8,860 nucleotides of DNA from an uncultured Lysobacteraceae bacterium (GCA_937897645.1 CALCNV010000033.1:1-8860); one strand, 5' to 3'. Counted from the first letter of the stretch, positions 1 through 5,507 are shown. Numbers and translations are program-made. The notes: a model not told the origin generated them from the letters alone.

Positions 1-1211
1 CTTCGCTGGGCGTGCTGGTGGCGAGTTCGCAACCGCTGGACCAGTACGTGGTGCGACACCCGGATTTCTTTGCCGACGCGCCGCCGGAACACGCGCGGAT
101 TGCCCCGGACCAGCCGCTGATTTTGTTCGACCATATCCGCTGCGGTTCTTTCGAACTCCCGTTCCTGGTCGGCGAAGCCTTCGGGCCGATTGATCCGTCC
201 GTGTATCTGGAAGCGCTGGCGGAAACCGACGTGGTGCATCGCGAGGGCGAGCGCTGGGAATGGATCGCCGACAGCTATCCGGCACAGGCGGTGAGTCTGC
301 GTTCGGTGGCGGACGGCAACTTCGTGGTGGTGGACAAGACCGACGGACGCCAGGTGATCCTGTGTGAAGTGGACTATTCCGCCGCCGCGCTGACCCTGTA
401 CGAAGGCGCGATCCACATGGTGCAGTCCACGCCCTACCAGGTGGAGCGGCTGGACTGGGAAGGCCGCAAGGCCTACGTCACCCGCACGCATGTCGATTAC
501 TACACCGACAGCATCGACTTCACCAAGTTGAAGGTATTGGAACGCTTCGACGGCTGCGAGGCCGGCGACGGCGATGCGAACCACGGTGAAGTGCACGTGG
601 TCCGGCGCGTGGCCGGCTACAAGAAAATCCGCTACTACACGCACGAGAACATCGGCTACGGCCCGGTCAACCTGCCCGACCAGGAACTGCACACCACGGC
701 GGCGTGGTGGCAGTTGCCGCAGTCGGTGTTGTTGAGGGCGTTTGCGTCGAAGCAGGATGCGCTGGATGGTTTCCTCGGTGCCGCGTATGCATTGCATGTG
801 GTGGCGACGGTGGCGGTAATGGCCGATGCACGCGACCTGCAGCAATCGGTGGGCAACGGCGACGGCGCGTGGTTCGCCACGCAGGACGGCAAGGGCAACG
901 GGCGCGCGCAGGATGATGCGGGCAAGGCGGTGTCGATGGCGGAACTGGCGAGCGTGGAAGTCCAGCAGTTCGTCCCAACCGTATACCTGTATGACAACTT
1001 CCCCGGCGGCGTCGGCCTGAGCGAACCGCTGTGGCAACGCCAAGGCGAACTAGTGCAGCGCGCGCGTGAGCTGGTGCAACGCTGCGATTGCGTGGCCGGT
1101 TGCCCGGCCTGCGTAGGACCTGTATTGGCGGCAAGCGAAGGCAATTCATTGGCGACGCCGAAGTCGTTGGCGCTTGAGGTGTTGGGGTTGTTGGCGACAG
1201 AAATCGCATGA
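1..1211 (+). CDS. mrfA: MrfA/YprA-type DEAD/DEAH-box helicase with DUF1998 domain, 3' part only
   Basis: The reading frame is open from the left edge (first full codon at base 3), so the helicase core and true start lie outside the window; about 402 codons are visible. The opening LGVLVASSQPLDQYVV segment resembles the end of the second helicase domain in this family. The rest matches the DUF1998-type C-terminal module: YDNFPGGVGLSEPLWQR, then a Cys quartet spaced C-x-C-x3-C-x2-C (CDCVAGCPAC, bases about 1083-1112) expected to bind zinc. In Bacillus subtilis the orthologue MrfA (YprA) is a DNA-dependent ATPase/helicase acting with the exonuclease MrfB in repair of mitomycin C lesions. The MrfB-like gene follows on the same strand, which supports the assignment. 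The usual tight spacing is broken here by 211 bases of inverted repeats. Family assignment is firm; the same role in this organism is inferred. Confidence 0.88.
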   Translation, partial: SLGVLVASSQPLDQYVVRHPDFFADAPPEHARIAPDQPLILFDHIRCGSFELPFLVGEAFGPIDPSVYLEALAETDVVHREGERWEWIADSYPAQAVSLRSVADGNFVVVDKTDGRQVILCEVDYSAAALTLYEGAIHMVQSTPYQVERLDWEGRKAYVTRTHVDYYTDSIDFTKLKVLERFDGCEAGDGDANHGEVHVVRRVAGYKKIRYYTHENIGYGPVNLPDQELHTTAAWWQLPQSVLLRAFASKQDALDGFLGAAYALHVVATVAVMADARDLQQSVGNGDGAWFATQDGKGNGRAQDDAGKAVSMAELASVEVQQFVPTVYLYDNFPGGVGLSEPLWQRQGELVQRARELVQRCDCVAGCPACVGPVLAASEGNSLATPKSLALEVLGLLATEIA

Positions 1212-1219
1212 CCGCCCAC

Positions 1220-1298
1220 GTAGGAGCGCCCCATGGGCGCGAGCCTTTTGCGTGGTGCATGCGAACGTCAAAAGCTCGCGCCCATGGGGTGCTCCTAC
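1220..1298. repeat. GTAG-headed REP-like inverted pair 1
   Basis: The left arm (1220-1250) and right arm (1269-1298) are reverse complements over about 30 bases, with one mismatch and one single-base indel, around an 18-base centre. Each arm starts from the outside with GTAGGAGC and contains a small palindrome (GCCCATGGGC). This is the arrangement of two REP elements in opposite orientation (BIME-like). GTAG-headed REPs are known in Stenotrophomonas and relatives and are mobilised by REP-associated tyrosine transposases; no such gene is in this window. In the mrfA-mrfB transcript this would form a very stable hairpin, which might attenuate or stabilise the mRNA. Matching arms are seen directly; the family link is established knowledge applied by inference. 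Confidence 0.85.
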
Positions 1299-1314
1299 CT
1301 CTCGGCTACTCTTT

Positions 1315-1411
1315 CTGTAGGAGCTGCGCCAGCTGCGACCTGCAAAATGACGCTACGGCCCGCTTTCCCCACATGTTGAATTCACGGTCGCAGCTGGCGC
1401 AGCTCCTACAG
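1315..1411. repeat. GTAG-headed REP-like inverted pair 2
   Basis: The arms 1315-1340 and 1386-1411 are perfect reverse complements over 26 bases, separated by a 45-base centre. Each arm begins from outside with CTGTAGGAGC and carries an internal GCTG-CGC-CAGC palindrome, so each arm can fold alone or pair with the other. It shares the TAGGAGC head with the pair 16 bases upstream but has a different palindrome body, so the two are related but distinct subtypes. Together the two pairs fill almost the whole mrfA-mrfB gap. Confidence 0.88.
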
Positions 1412-1414
1412 GGG
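1410..1414 (+). promoter_or_regulatory. Probable mrfB ribosome binding site at the repeat edge
   Basis: AGGGG at 1410-1414 sits 8 bases before the ATG at 1423 and is the best Shine-Dalgarno match there. Its first two bases are the last two of the right arm of inverted pair 2, so a hairpin formed by that pair would abut or partly hide the site. Translation of mrfB could therefore depend on hairpin folding; that is inference. Confidence 0.45.
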
Positions 1415-1422
1415 CGACTGGC

Positions 1423-2478
1423 ATGAGCATCAGCCTGGAGAAGCTGCGCGCATTGAAGCGCGAGGCGGGCGCTCCTGCCCCCTCCCTTTGCGGAGCAAGG
1501 GGAGGAGCCTGCCCCGTACTTGATACGGGGCTGGGGAGGGGTGCTGTTGGCGCGGAGTTCGTCGAAGATCAAGGCACGGGCAACGGCAAGAGCAAGAGCA
1601 CCCCTCCTCAATCCTCCCCTGCGCTGCGCGCAAGGGAGGAGGCTGGTGTGCCGCTCGTGAGCGAGCTACGTGTTGCTGTCTCTCAACCTGCGTCCCAATC
1701 CATCGACGCCCTCCGCAAGATCCTCGGCCTACGTGAAAAGTCCGCGTCCACCACACGCCCACCCAAATCCACCGACCGCGAAGTCCCCGGCGAAGAAATT
1801 TCCCCCGGCCTGCGCCTGATCGAAACCCGCTTGCCCATGCCCTCGCCTGACTACGATCTCCCGCTCGCCTTCGCCAAGCGCCACGAGGAATCGGTGAACC
1901 CGCGCAACCTGCTTTTCTTCGACACCGAAACAACGGGCCTGGCCGGCGGCACCGGCACCCGCGCCTTCATGATCGGTGCCGCCGACTGGCACGGGGACGG
2001 ACTGCGCGTGCGCCAGTTGCTGATGACCACGATGGCAGCGGAGTCGGCAATGCTGGACGCATTCACCGGATGGCTGGGCGAAAAGGACACCGTGCTGTCC
2101 AGTTACAACGGCCGTTGTTACGACTCGCCGCTGTTGAAGACGCGCTATCGCCTGGCGCGGAAGGACGATCCCATCTCGCCACTGGACCACGTGGACCTGC
2201 TCTTCCCCACGCGCCGGCGTTATCGCGGCACCTGGGAAAACTGCCGACTGGCGACCATCGAGCGCGAGTTGCTGCGCATCGTGCGCGAGGACGATCTTCC
2301 CGGTTCGGAAGCACCTGCGGCCTGGTTGAATTACCTGCGTGGTGGTTCCGCGCGCAACCTGCGTCGCGTGGCCGCGCACAACCACCAGGACGTGGTGACG
2401 CTGGCGCTGTTGATGATGCGGTTGGTGGAAGTGGAAGCCGCAGTCGAGGAGACGGTGTCTTTCGTCGAAGCACCGTAG
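1423..2478 (+). CDS. mrfB: MrfB/YprB-type DEDD (RNase H-like) exonuclease with repeat-encoded insertion
   Basis: A 351-residue protein starting at the ATG after the repeat block. The RNase H-like fold is shown by LLFFDTETTGLAGG (Asp167, Glu169), YNGRCYDSPLL (Asp234) and HNHQDVVTLALL (His319/His321, Asp323), which supply the acidic residues of a DEDD-type metal-dependent exonuclease. B. subtilis MrfB (YprB) is such an exonuclease and works with MrfA in mitomycin lesion repair; the MrfA-like gene lies directly upstream. Residues about 17-76 are low-complexity and encoded by an inverted-repeat pair (1471-1648) that stays in frame. They separate a short N-terminal helix (MSISLEKLRALKREAG) from the next likely native helix (IDALRKILGLR). 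The catalytic domain (about 160-335) looks intact, so the protein is probably active. The gene ends one base from the convergent topoisomerase gene. Family confidence is high; the name follows the B. subtilis pair. Confidence 0.87.
   Translation: MSISLEKLRALKREAGAPAPSLCGARGGACPVLDTGLGRGAVGAEFVEDQGTGNGKSKSTPPQSSPALRAREEAGVPLVSELRVAVSQPASQSIDALRKILGLREKSASTTRPPKSTDREVPGEEISPGLRLIETRLPMPSPDYDLPLAFAKRHEESVNPRNLLFFDTETTGLAGGTGTRAFMIGAADWHGDGLRVRQLLMTTMAAESAMLDAFTGWLGEKDTVLSSYNGRCYDSPLLKTRYRLARKDDPISPLDHVDLLFPTRRRYRGTWENCRLATIERELLRIVREDDLPGSEAPAAWLNYLRGGSARNLRRVAAHNHQDVVTLALLMMRLVEVEAAVEETVSFVEAP
1471..1648. repeat. Inverted repeat pair inside the mrfB coding sequence
   Basis: Two related GC-rich elements face each other. 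The inner ends 1533-1545 (GGGGAGGGGTGCT) and 1597-1609 (AGCACCCCTCCTC) pair at 12 of 13 positions. The outer bodies (about 1480-1508 and 1612-1643) are both CCTCCC...GGGGAGGA-type palindromes in opposite orientation, and 51 bases lie between the elements. The left copy also holds a perfect 8-base stem, GCCCCGTA/TACGGGGC (1511-1518 with 1524-1531, loop CTTGA), missing from the right copy. This CCCTCCCC-type intergenic repeat is common in Xanthomonadaceae. Here the frame runs through it without a stop. It is unrelated in sequence to the GTAG pairs just upstream. Confidence 0.8.
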
Positions 2479-2479
2479 C

Positions 2480-3601
2480 TCAGGTAGGTTTTCCCCGGGC
2501 GCCCTTCTTCATGGAGGCTTTCTGTTGCGCGCGATGCGTCTGCGCCAGGAACTTCAGCGTCGCTTGTTCCCATTGGCGCTCGCCGCGCGCTCCCTTCGCG
2601 GCGCGCTGCAGGCTGCCATCGCGCCAGCCGGTGAAGGTGCAGGGATCGATGTAGGCCTTGCGGCAGACCGCGGGCGTGTTGCCCAGCGCATCGGCGACGG
2701 ACTTGATCACCCCGTTCTGGAGTTGCTTGAGTGCGGTTTCACTTGCCTGCTCCGGCACCTCGGTAGCCGCCAAACGCTGGAACGCCGCAAGTGTGCCGCC
2801 CCAGGTGCGGAAATCCTTGGCGGTGAAGCTGTCGCCCATGACGCCGCGCAGGTAGTCGTTGACCTCGCCCGAATCCACCGGCCGCACACTGCCATCGTCG
2901 TCGCGGTACTGGAACAATGCCTGCCCCGGAAGCTGTTGCACGCCACGCACCAGCTTGGCCAGGCGTTGGTCGTCCAACGTGATGTCGTGCGCTTGGCCGC
3001 CCTTGCCGCGGAAATGCAGCCGCGCCCGACCGCCACTCACGAATTCGGCGTGGCGGTTGCGCAATGTCGTCAGCCCGAAGGATTTGTTCTCGCGCGCGTA
3101 GCCTTCGTTGCCCACGCGTACCAGCGTGTCCGCCATCACCGCGACCACCAGCGCCAGCACTTTGGCGCGTGGCCATCCCGGTAGCGCCAGGTCGCGGCGC
3201 ACGGCACGGCGGAGTTTCGGTAGTGACTTGCCGAAGGCGACGATGCGGTCGAACTTGCCGTCGCCGCGGGTCGCGCTCCATTGCGCGTGGTAGCGGTACT
3301 GCTTGCGCCTGCGCGCGTCGCGTCCGGTGGCCTGCAGGTGGCCGCGCGGGCTGCGGCAGATCCAGACGTCGGTATAGGCCGGGGGAATGGCGAGCGCGCG
3401 GATGCGCTGCAAGGTAGTGGCATCGCGCACGCTGCTGCCATCCGGGGCGCGATAGCCAAAGCCCTTGCCCACGCGGCGGCGCTGGATGCCGGGGTCACTG
3501 TCGCTGACGTACACCAGCCCGGCCTCACCGGCCTGCGCGGCGGCGTCCGTGGTTTCGGCGATAGGCACGGAGGAAGGAGGGCGATGCTTGGTCGTCGGCA
3601 T
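2480..3601 (-). CDS. Type IB DNA topoisomerase (poxvirus-like)
   Basis: About 373 residues, in the usual range for bacterial topoisomerase IB. It relaxes supercoils by nicking one strand through a 3'-phosphotyrosyl link. Counting from the ATG at 3601, the catalytic set is Arg162 (RVGNEGY), Lys200 (FRGKGG), Arg265 (DFRTWGGT), Asn308 (NTPAVCRKAY) and Tyr317 (CRKAYIDP). The spacing closely follows the Deinococcus enzyme, which also has Asn where vaccinia has His. The N-terminal part (VYVSDSDPGIQRRRVGKGF, then IPPAYTDVWICRSPRGHLQATG) matches the DNA-clamping domain. A TTG two codons upstream (3607) is an alternative start; neither has a clear Shine-Dalgarno site, and ATG is preferred. The basic tail (KKGARGKPT) ends one base from the mrfB stop, so the two genes are tail to tail. 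It is divergent from the lipoprotein gene. Confidence 0.93.
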   Translation of the reverse strand: MPTTKHRPPSSVPIAETTDAAAQAGEAGLVYVSDSDPGIQRRRVGKGFGYRAPDGSSVRDATTLQRIRALAIPPAYTDVWICRSPRGHLQATGRDARRRKQYRYHAQWSATRGDGKFDRIVAFGKSLPKLRRAVRRDLALPGWPRAKVLALVVAVMADTLVRVGNEGYARENKSFGLTTLRNRHAEFVSGGRARLHFRGKGGQAHDITLDDQRLAKLVRGVQQLPGQALFQYRDDDGSVRPVDSGEVNDYLRGVMGDSFTAKDFRTWGGTLAAFQRLAATEVPEQASETALKQLQNGVIKSVADALGNTPAVCRKAYIDPCTFTGWRDGSLQRAAKGARGERQWEQATLKFLAQTHRAQQKASMKKGARGKPT

Positions 3602-3643
3602 GGCCAAAGTCTGCGGCGTGCCGGTTAACGCCTTGCGAATGTG

Positions 3644-3679
3644 AGATAGGCGATGCTTAATCCCTACCTCGACCTATCT
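3644..3679. promoter_or_regulatory. Inverted repeat in the divergent topoisomerase/lipoprotein promoter region
   Basis: The 92-base gap between the divergent starts must hold the promoters of both genes. AGATAGG (3644-3650) and CCTATCT (3673-3679) are a perfect 7-base inverted repeat 22 bases apart, which could be an operator. No convincing -35/-10 pair is seen; a weak plus-strand candidate has TTGCGA near 3633. The lipoprotein has a clear AGGA at 3683-3686, 7 bases before its ATG. Confidence 0.25.
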
Positions 3680-3693
3680 GCCAGGAACCACAC

Positions 3694-4053
3694 ATGTCTC
3701 GATTCGTCCTGCCCGCCGCCGCACTGATGACGCTGTTCCTGGCCGCATGCACTCCAACGCCGGACGAACAGCAGGAAGCGACGGCCCAATCCGAGCAGCG
3801 TGCCGAGGAAGTGGCGAAGCCTGCACCCGTCGAGCCGGAAGTCGTGGCCGGCGCCTGCGACGATTCCCAAGCGCAGTGGGCCATTGGCAAGGCCGTGACC
3901 GACGCGGACTCCGAGCAGGCCCGCAAGGACGCCGGTGCCGAAAGCGTGCGCGTCATCGGCCCCGACCAGATGGTGACGATGGACTTCAACGAGAAGCGCT
4001 TGAACCTGGACACGGATGCGAAGGGCGTGGTGACTGCGGTTCGGTGCGGCTGA
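3694..4053 (+). CDS. I78-family peptidase-inhibitor lipoprotein
   Basis: 119 residues. The N-terminus is a lipoprotein signal: a hydrophobic stretch (FVLPAAALMTLFLAAC) with lipobox LAAC and the lipidated cysteine at residue 19. Residues about 20-50 are a Glu/Ala/Pro-rich linker. The C-terminal part (about 54-119) matches the I78 inhibitor fold: CDDSQAQWAIGK, an Ala-rich helix, VRVIGPDQMVTMDFNEKRLN, and a VVTAVRCG ending whose Cys could pair with Cys54. Family members inhibit serine proteases; the periplasmic or envelope location is inferred from the lipobox. AGGA lies 7 bases before the ATG. Codon use is GC-rich like the flanking housekeeping genes, unlike the cassette ORFs beginning 15 bases after its stop. 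The target protease is unknown. Confidence 0.82.
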   Translation: MSRFVLPAAALMTLFLAACTPTPDEQQEATAQSEQRAEEVAKPAPVEPEVVAGACDDSQAQWAIGKAVTDADSEQARKDAGAESVRVIGPDQMVTMDFNEKRLNLDTDAKGVVTAVRCG

Positions 4054-4068
4054 TCGTGCGTTAGCGCT

Positions 4069-4485
4069 ATGGATCCAACAACCCTAGCTATCACAGCGCT
4101 AGGAGCAATTGCTGCTCTAGCGGTTGTGGCTCTCCCAGCTTGGGTCGCATGGCTGATTGCCTGGCGATCTCACATGCCCGTTCATGCGCGCCGATCATTC
4201 ATGGGCGTCTGTTTGCTGGCCTCTTCTGGGTTTCTAACGCTTACCGGCGGCCTTTTGCTTCCCTTGGAGATGGCCGCGGTGTGGATAGCACCGGAGCTTC
4301 ACCTTAGCGGTCACAAAGCTGTCGCATCCGCAATTTGGTTCGCATCTGAGCATGGTGTTCCGGTTGCTTGCTTTGTGGTCGGCCTCATCGCATCGGTAGT
4401 TGTGCCTCTCAGGCTGCGCCACGTTTGGCCGGACGTTCTCTCGGCCATCAGCTCTAACAATTCATTCAAGCCGAGCCCACATTAG
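4069..4485 (+). CDS. Cassette 1: small membrane protein of unknown function
   Basis: 138 residues with three likely membrane helices: about 7-33 (ALGAIAALAVVALPAWVAWL), 45-73 (CLLASSGFLTLTGGLLLPLE and flanks) and 95-117 (VPVACFVVGLIASVVVPLRL). Family not recognised. The last 11 residues (SSNNSFKPSPH) are encoded by the left half of attC site 1, so the C-terminus is a product of the recombination site. Tails with NSFKP are common on cassette proteins in this bacterial group. The ATG is 8 bases after the cassette crossover point with no clear Shine-Dalgarno, so translation may depend on coupling to the upstream lipoprotein gene. No function can be assigned. Confidence 0.6.
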   Translation: MDPTTLAITALGAIAALAVVALPAWVAWLIAWRSHMPVHARRSFMGVCLLASSGFLTLTGGLLLPLEMAAVWIAPELHLSGHKAVASAIWFASEHGVPVACFVVGLIASVVVPLRLRHVWPDVLSAISSNNSFKPSPH

Positions 4486-4567
4486 GGCGCCTCCTAAGTG
4501 CACGCCTTCGGCTATATTTTCACTCAGTTGCTGCCCGCTGCGGATGATCACAATTCAGGCGTTAGGT
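4452..4567 (+). other. attC-like recombination site 1
   Basis: The left end CTCTAACAATTC and right end CAGGCGTTAGGT carry complementary TAAC/GTTA boxes. The left core TTCAAGCCGA pairs through AGCCGA (4469-4474) with TCGGCT (4508-4513), and a second right-hand segment ATTCAGG precedes the crossover. GTTAGGT fits GTTRRRY exactly; the left box matches its complement less well. At about 116 bases it is at the long end for attC, as if extra sequence sits in the right arm. The right half lies 6 bases before the next ATG, with TAGGT acting as a weak ribosome site. Confidence 0.68.
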
Positions 4568-4572
4568 ACCGC

Positions 4573-5028
4573 ATGAAGATTCTCGCGGCGCTAATAGTGG
4601 GACTCATCAGTCCCCTCGCTATAGCGGCGGAGGCGACGACTGAGCAAAGCGAACTCACGGAAGCTTCGTGCTCCTTCATTCTGTCTAGAGGAGCCGATAA
4701 GTCTGACTTTGTGCATGTGCCAGGGCTTAGCGTTCTACACCCCTCCTCCCAAGCGCAGCTAAACGTAGAGCTAGATGCCGGTGTTTCGCTTGAGGGCGTC
4801 GTATGTTGGCGTTCATCGGCTGAGATCGGCCCAAACGATGACTGGGTAGCCCGGACTGGAGTTCCGCTATACATCAAGAAGGACAGCGACGAGTCGGATG
4901 GCCCCACCTTGGTGTTGGAGCTCACCGATCCCGGCTACAGGGTGAGGATTGTTTCTGGGCCAGAGCTATCTCCCGCGCAGGCTAAGCGGACGATTTCAAT
5001 CATTGATACCTTCAACGAGCGTCGCTAG
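4573..5028 (+). CDS. Cassette 2: small exported protein of unknown function
   Basis: The ATG at 4573 gives 151 residues with a typical Sec signal peptide: MKILAALIVGLISPLAIA, then AEA at about 19-21 as a likely cleavage site. An in-frame GTG at 4498 lies inside attC site 1 and would bury the signal, so it is rejected. The mature part (about 130 residues) has two cysteines, in ASCSFILSRG and GVVCWRSSAE, that could form a periplasmic disulfide. The C-terminal part (GPTLVLELTDPGYRVRIVSG) suggests beta strands, followed by a short helix ending in IDTFNERR. No family is recognised. The AGGT from the attC right end lies 5 bases before the ATG. Low GC and position between two attC sites mark it as a cassette gene. 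Confidence 0.62.
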   Translation: MKILAALIVGLISPLAIAAEATTEQSELTEASCSFILSRGADKSDFVHVPGLSVLHPSSQAQLNVELDAGVSLEGVVCWRSSAEIGPNDDWVARTGVPLYIKKDSDESDGPTLVLELTDPGYRVRIVSGPELSPAQAKRTISIIDTFNERR

Positions 5029-5034
5029 GGCGGC

Positions 5035-5094
5035 ACCAATCAATTCATTCAAGCCAACGCCGTTGCTCAGGTCGGCTCGATTCAGGCGCTAGGC
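5035..5094 (+). other. attC-like recombination site 2
   Basis: About 60 bases, the common compact attC size. CAATTCATTCAAGCC (5041-5055) is identical over 15 bases to the core of site 1 (4458-4472). The right half ATTCAGGCG is also identical and is followed by CTAGGC instead of TTAGGT. AGCC (5052-5055) pairs with GGCT (5074-5077) across the centre, giving the imperfect hairpin expected of attC. The left box (ACCAATC) and the GCTAGGC crossover box each differ from consensus, so the site may be weakened. Confidence 0.7.
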
Positions 5095-5099
5095 CCAAC

Positions 5100-5492
5100 A
5101 TGGAATCTTCTGAGAAATATCACCGCACCGCACTTCGGAGAGATGCGCGCAACCGCCCTCCATCGTCTCCAGCTACATCTGTTGGTGGCAGTCGATATCT
5201 CGTCGCACATGCCTGCTTTGCCTGTCGCAAGAGTTTCAAGATCGCAAGCAGGCCGCAATCAGCCAAATGCCCCAACTGTGGTGGACCGCTCTACTGGATG
5301 GGCCGCTCCTTCAAGGTGCCTGCCGCGCGAGACAAGGAACAATGGCTCAAGGTGCAAGCCCTGTACCAGGCCGGGTTCCGGTTCTTCAGCTACCGCAGCC
5401 TTGATTGCCCGCCGCTTCCACAGCGGCTTGCTGACGTTGAAGCATTCATCCTGGATAACCCCACGCATCCACTCCGTGTGGGTGAGGCCTAA
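5100..5492 (+). CDS. Cassette 3: zinc-ribbon protein of unknown function
   Basis: 130 residues with a two-CxxC zinc ribbon: Cys39/Cys42 (HACFACRKSFK) and Cys57/Cys60 (AKCPNCGGPL), followed by YWMGRSFKVP and an EQWLKVQALYQAGFRFF segment. Proteins of this pattern occur as unnamed hypotheticals in proteobacteria; I cannot name a function, and nucleic-acid or protein binding by the ribbon is only a possibility. The ATG lies 6 bases after the CTAGG of attC site 2, which may act as a weak ribosome site. The stop codon TAA falls inside the left box of the third attC-like half site (GCCTAAG), a common cassette layout. The first 30 residues are basic and low-complexity. Confidence 0.65.
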   Translation: MESSEKYHRTALRRDARNRPPSSPATSVGGSRYLVAHACFACRKSFKIASRPQSAKCPNCGGPLYWMGRSFKVPAARDKEQWLKVQALYQAGFRFFSYRSLDCPPLPQRLADVEAFILDNPTHPLRVGEA

Positions 5493-5507
5493 GAATTCAT
5501 TCCAAGC
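5487..5507 (+). other. Left half of a third attC-like site
   Basis: GCCTAAG followed by AATTCATTCCAAGC matches the left ends of sites 1 and 2, with one inserted C. No CAGGCGTTAGG-type right half is found in the next 240 bases. The site is probably decayed, or the end of the array was deleted against the gltB leader. Confidence 0.55.

Larger units (their letters stand above)
4061..5507 (+). mobile_element. Integron-type gene-cassette cluster without integrase (CALIN-like), three cassettes
   Basis: Three short co-directional ORFs each abut an attC-like site. Junctions read GCG|TTAGCG (4058-4064), CAGGCG|TTAGGT (4556-4567) and CAGGCG|CTAGGC (5083-5094), matching or nearly matching the integron crossover consensus GTTRRRY. 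Left halves share the core AATTCATTC(C)AAGC after cassettes 1, 2 and 3. Cassette 1 would span about 4061-4561 and cassette 2 about 4562-5088; cassette 3 begins at about 5089 and lacks a recognisable right half. ORFs fill nearly the whole of each cassette, and two starts lie 5-6 bases after the TAGG of the right site. GC is visibly lower than around it: bases 4681-4740 count 31/60 G+C, against 37/60 for 7261-7320 in gltB. No intI is present. Xanthomonadaceae carry chromosomal integrons with attC sites of this core, so the reading fits known biology. Confidence 0.75.

Noticed and set aside
656..1260. Two minus-strand open frames of about 190 codons
   Set aside because: They are antisense to the conserved DUF1998 region of mrfA; the products are Ser/Thr/Pro/Arg-rich without motifs.
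1208..1426. A 72-codon plus-strand ORF between mrfA and mrfB
   Set aside because: It is made almost entirely of the two inverted-repeat pairs and has no homology signal or ribosome site.
1212..1650. Possible CRISPR array or IS element from the dense repeats
   Set aside because: The repeats are inverted pairs of two families, not regularly spaced direct repeats, and there is no cas or transposase reading frame.
2525..3184. A 219-codon plus-strand open frame
   Set aside because: It is antisense to the topoisomerase IB gene, which has its full catalytic set; no motif supports the plus-strand product.
4498..4572. GTG start giving a longer cassette 2 protein
   Set aside because: It would translate attC site 1 and bury a clear signal peptide; the ATG at 4573 is placed normally after the recombination site.
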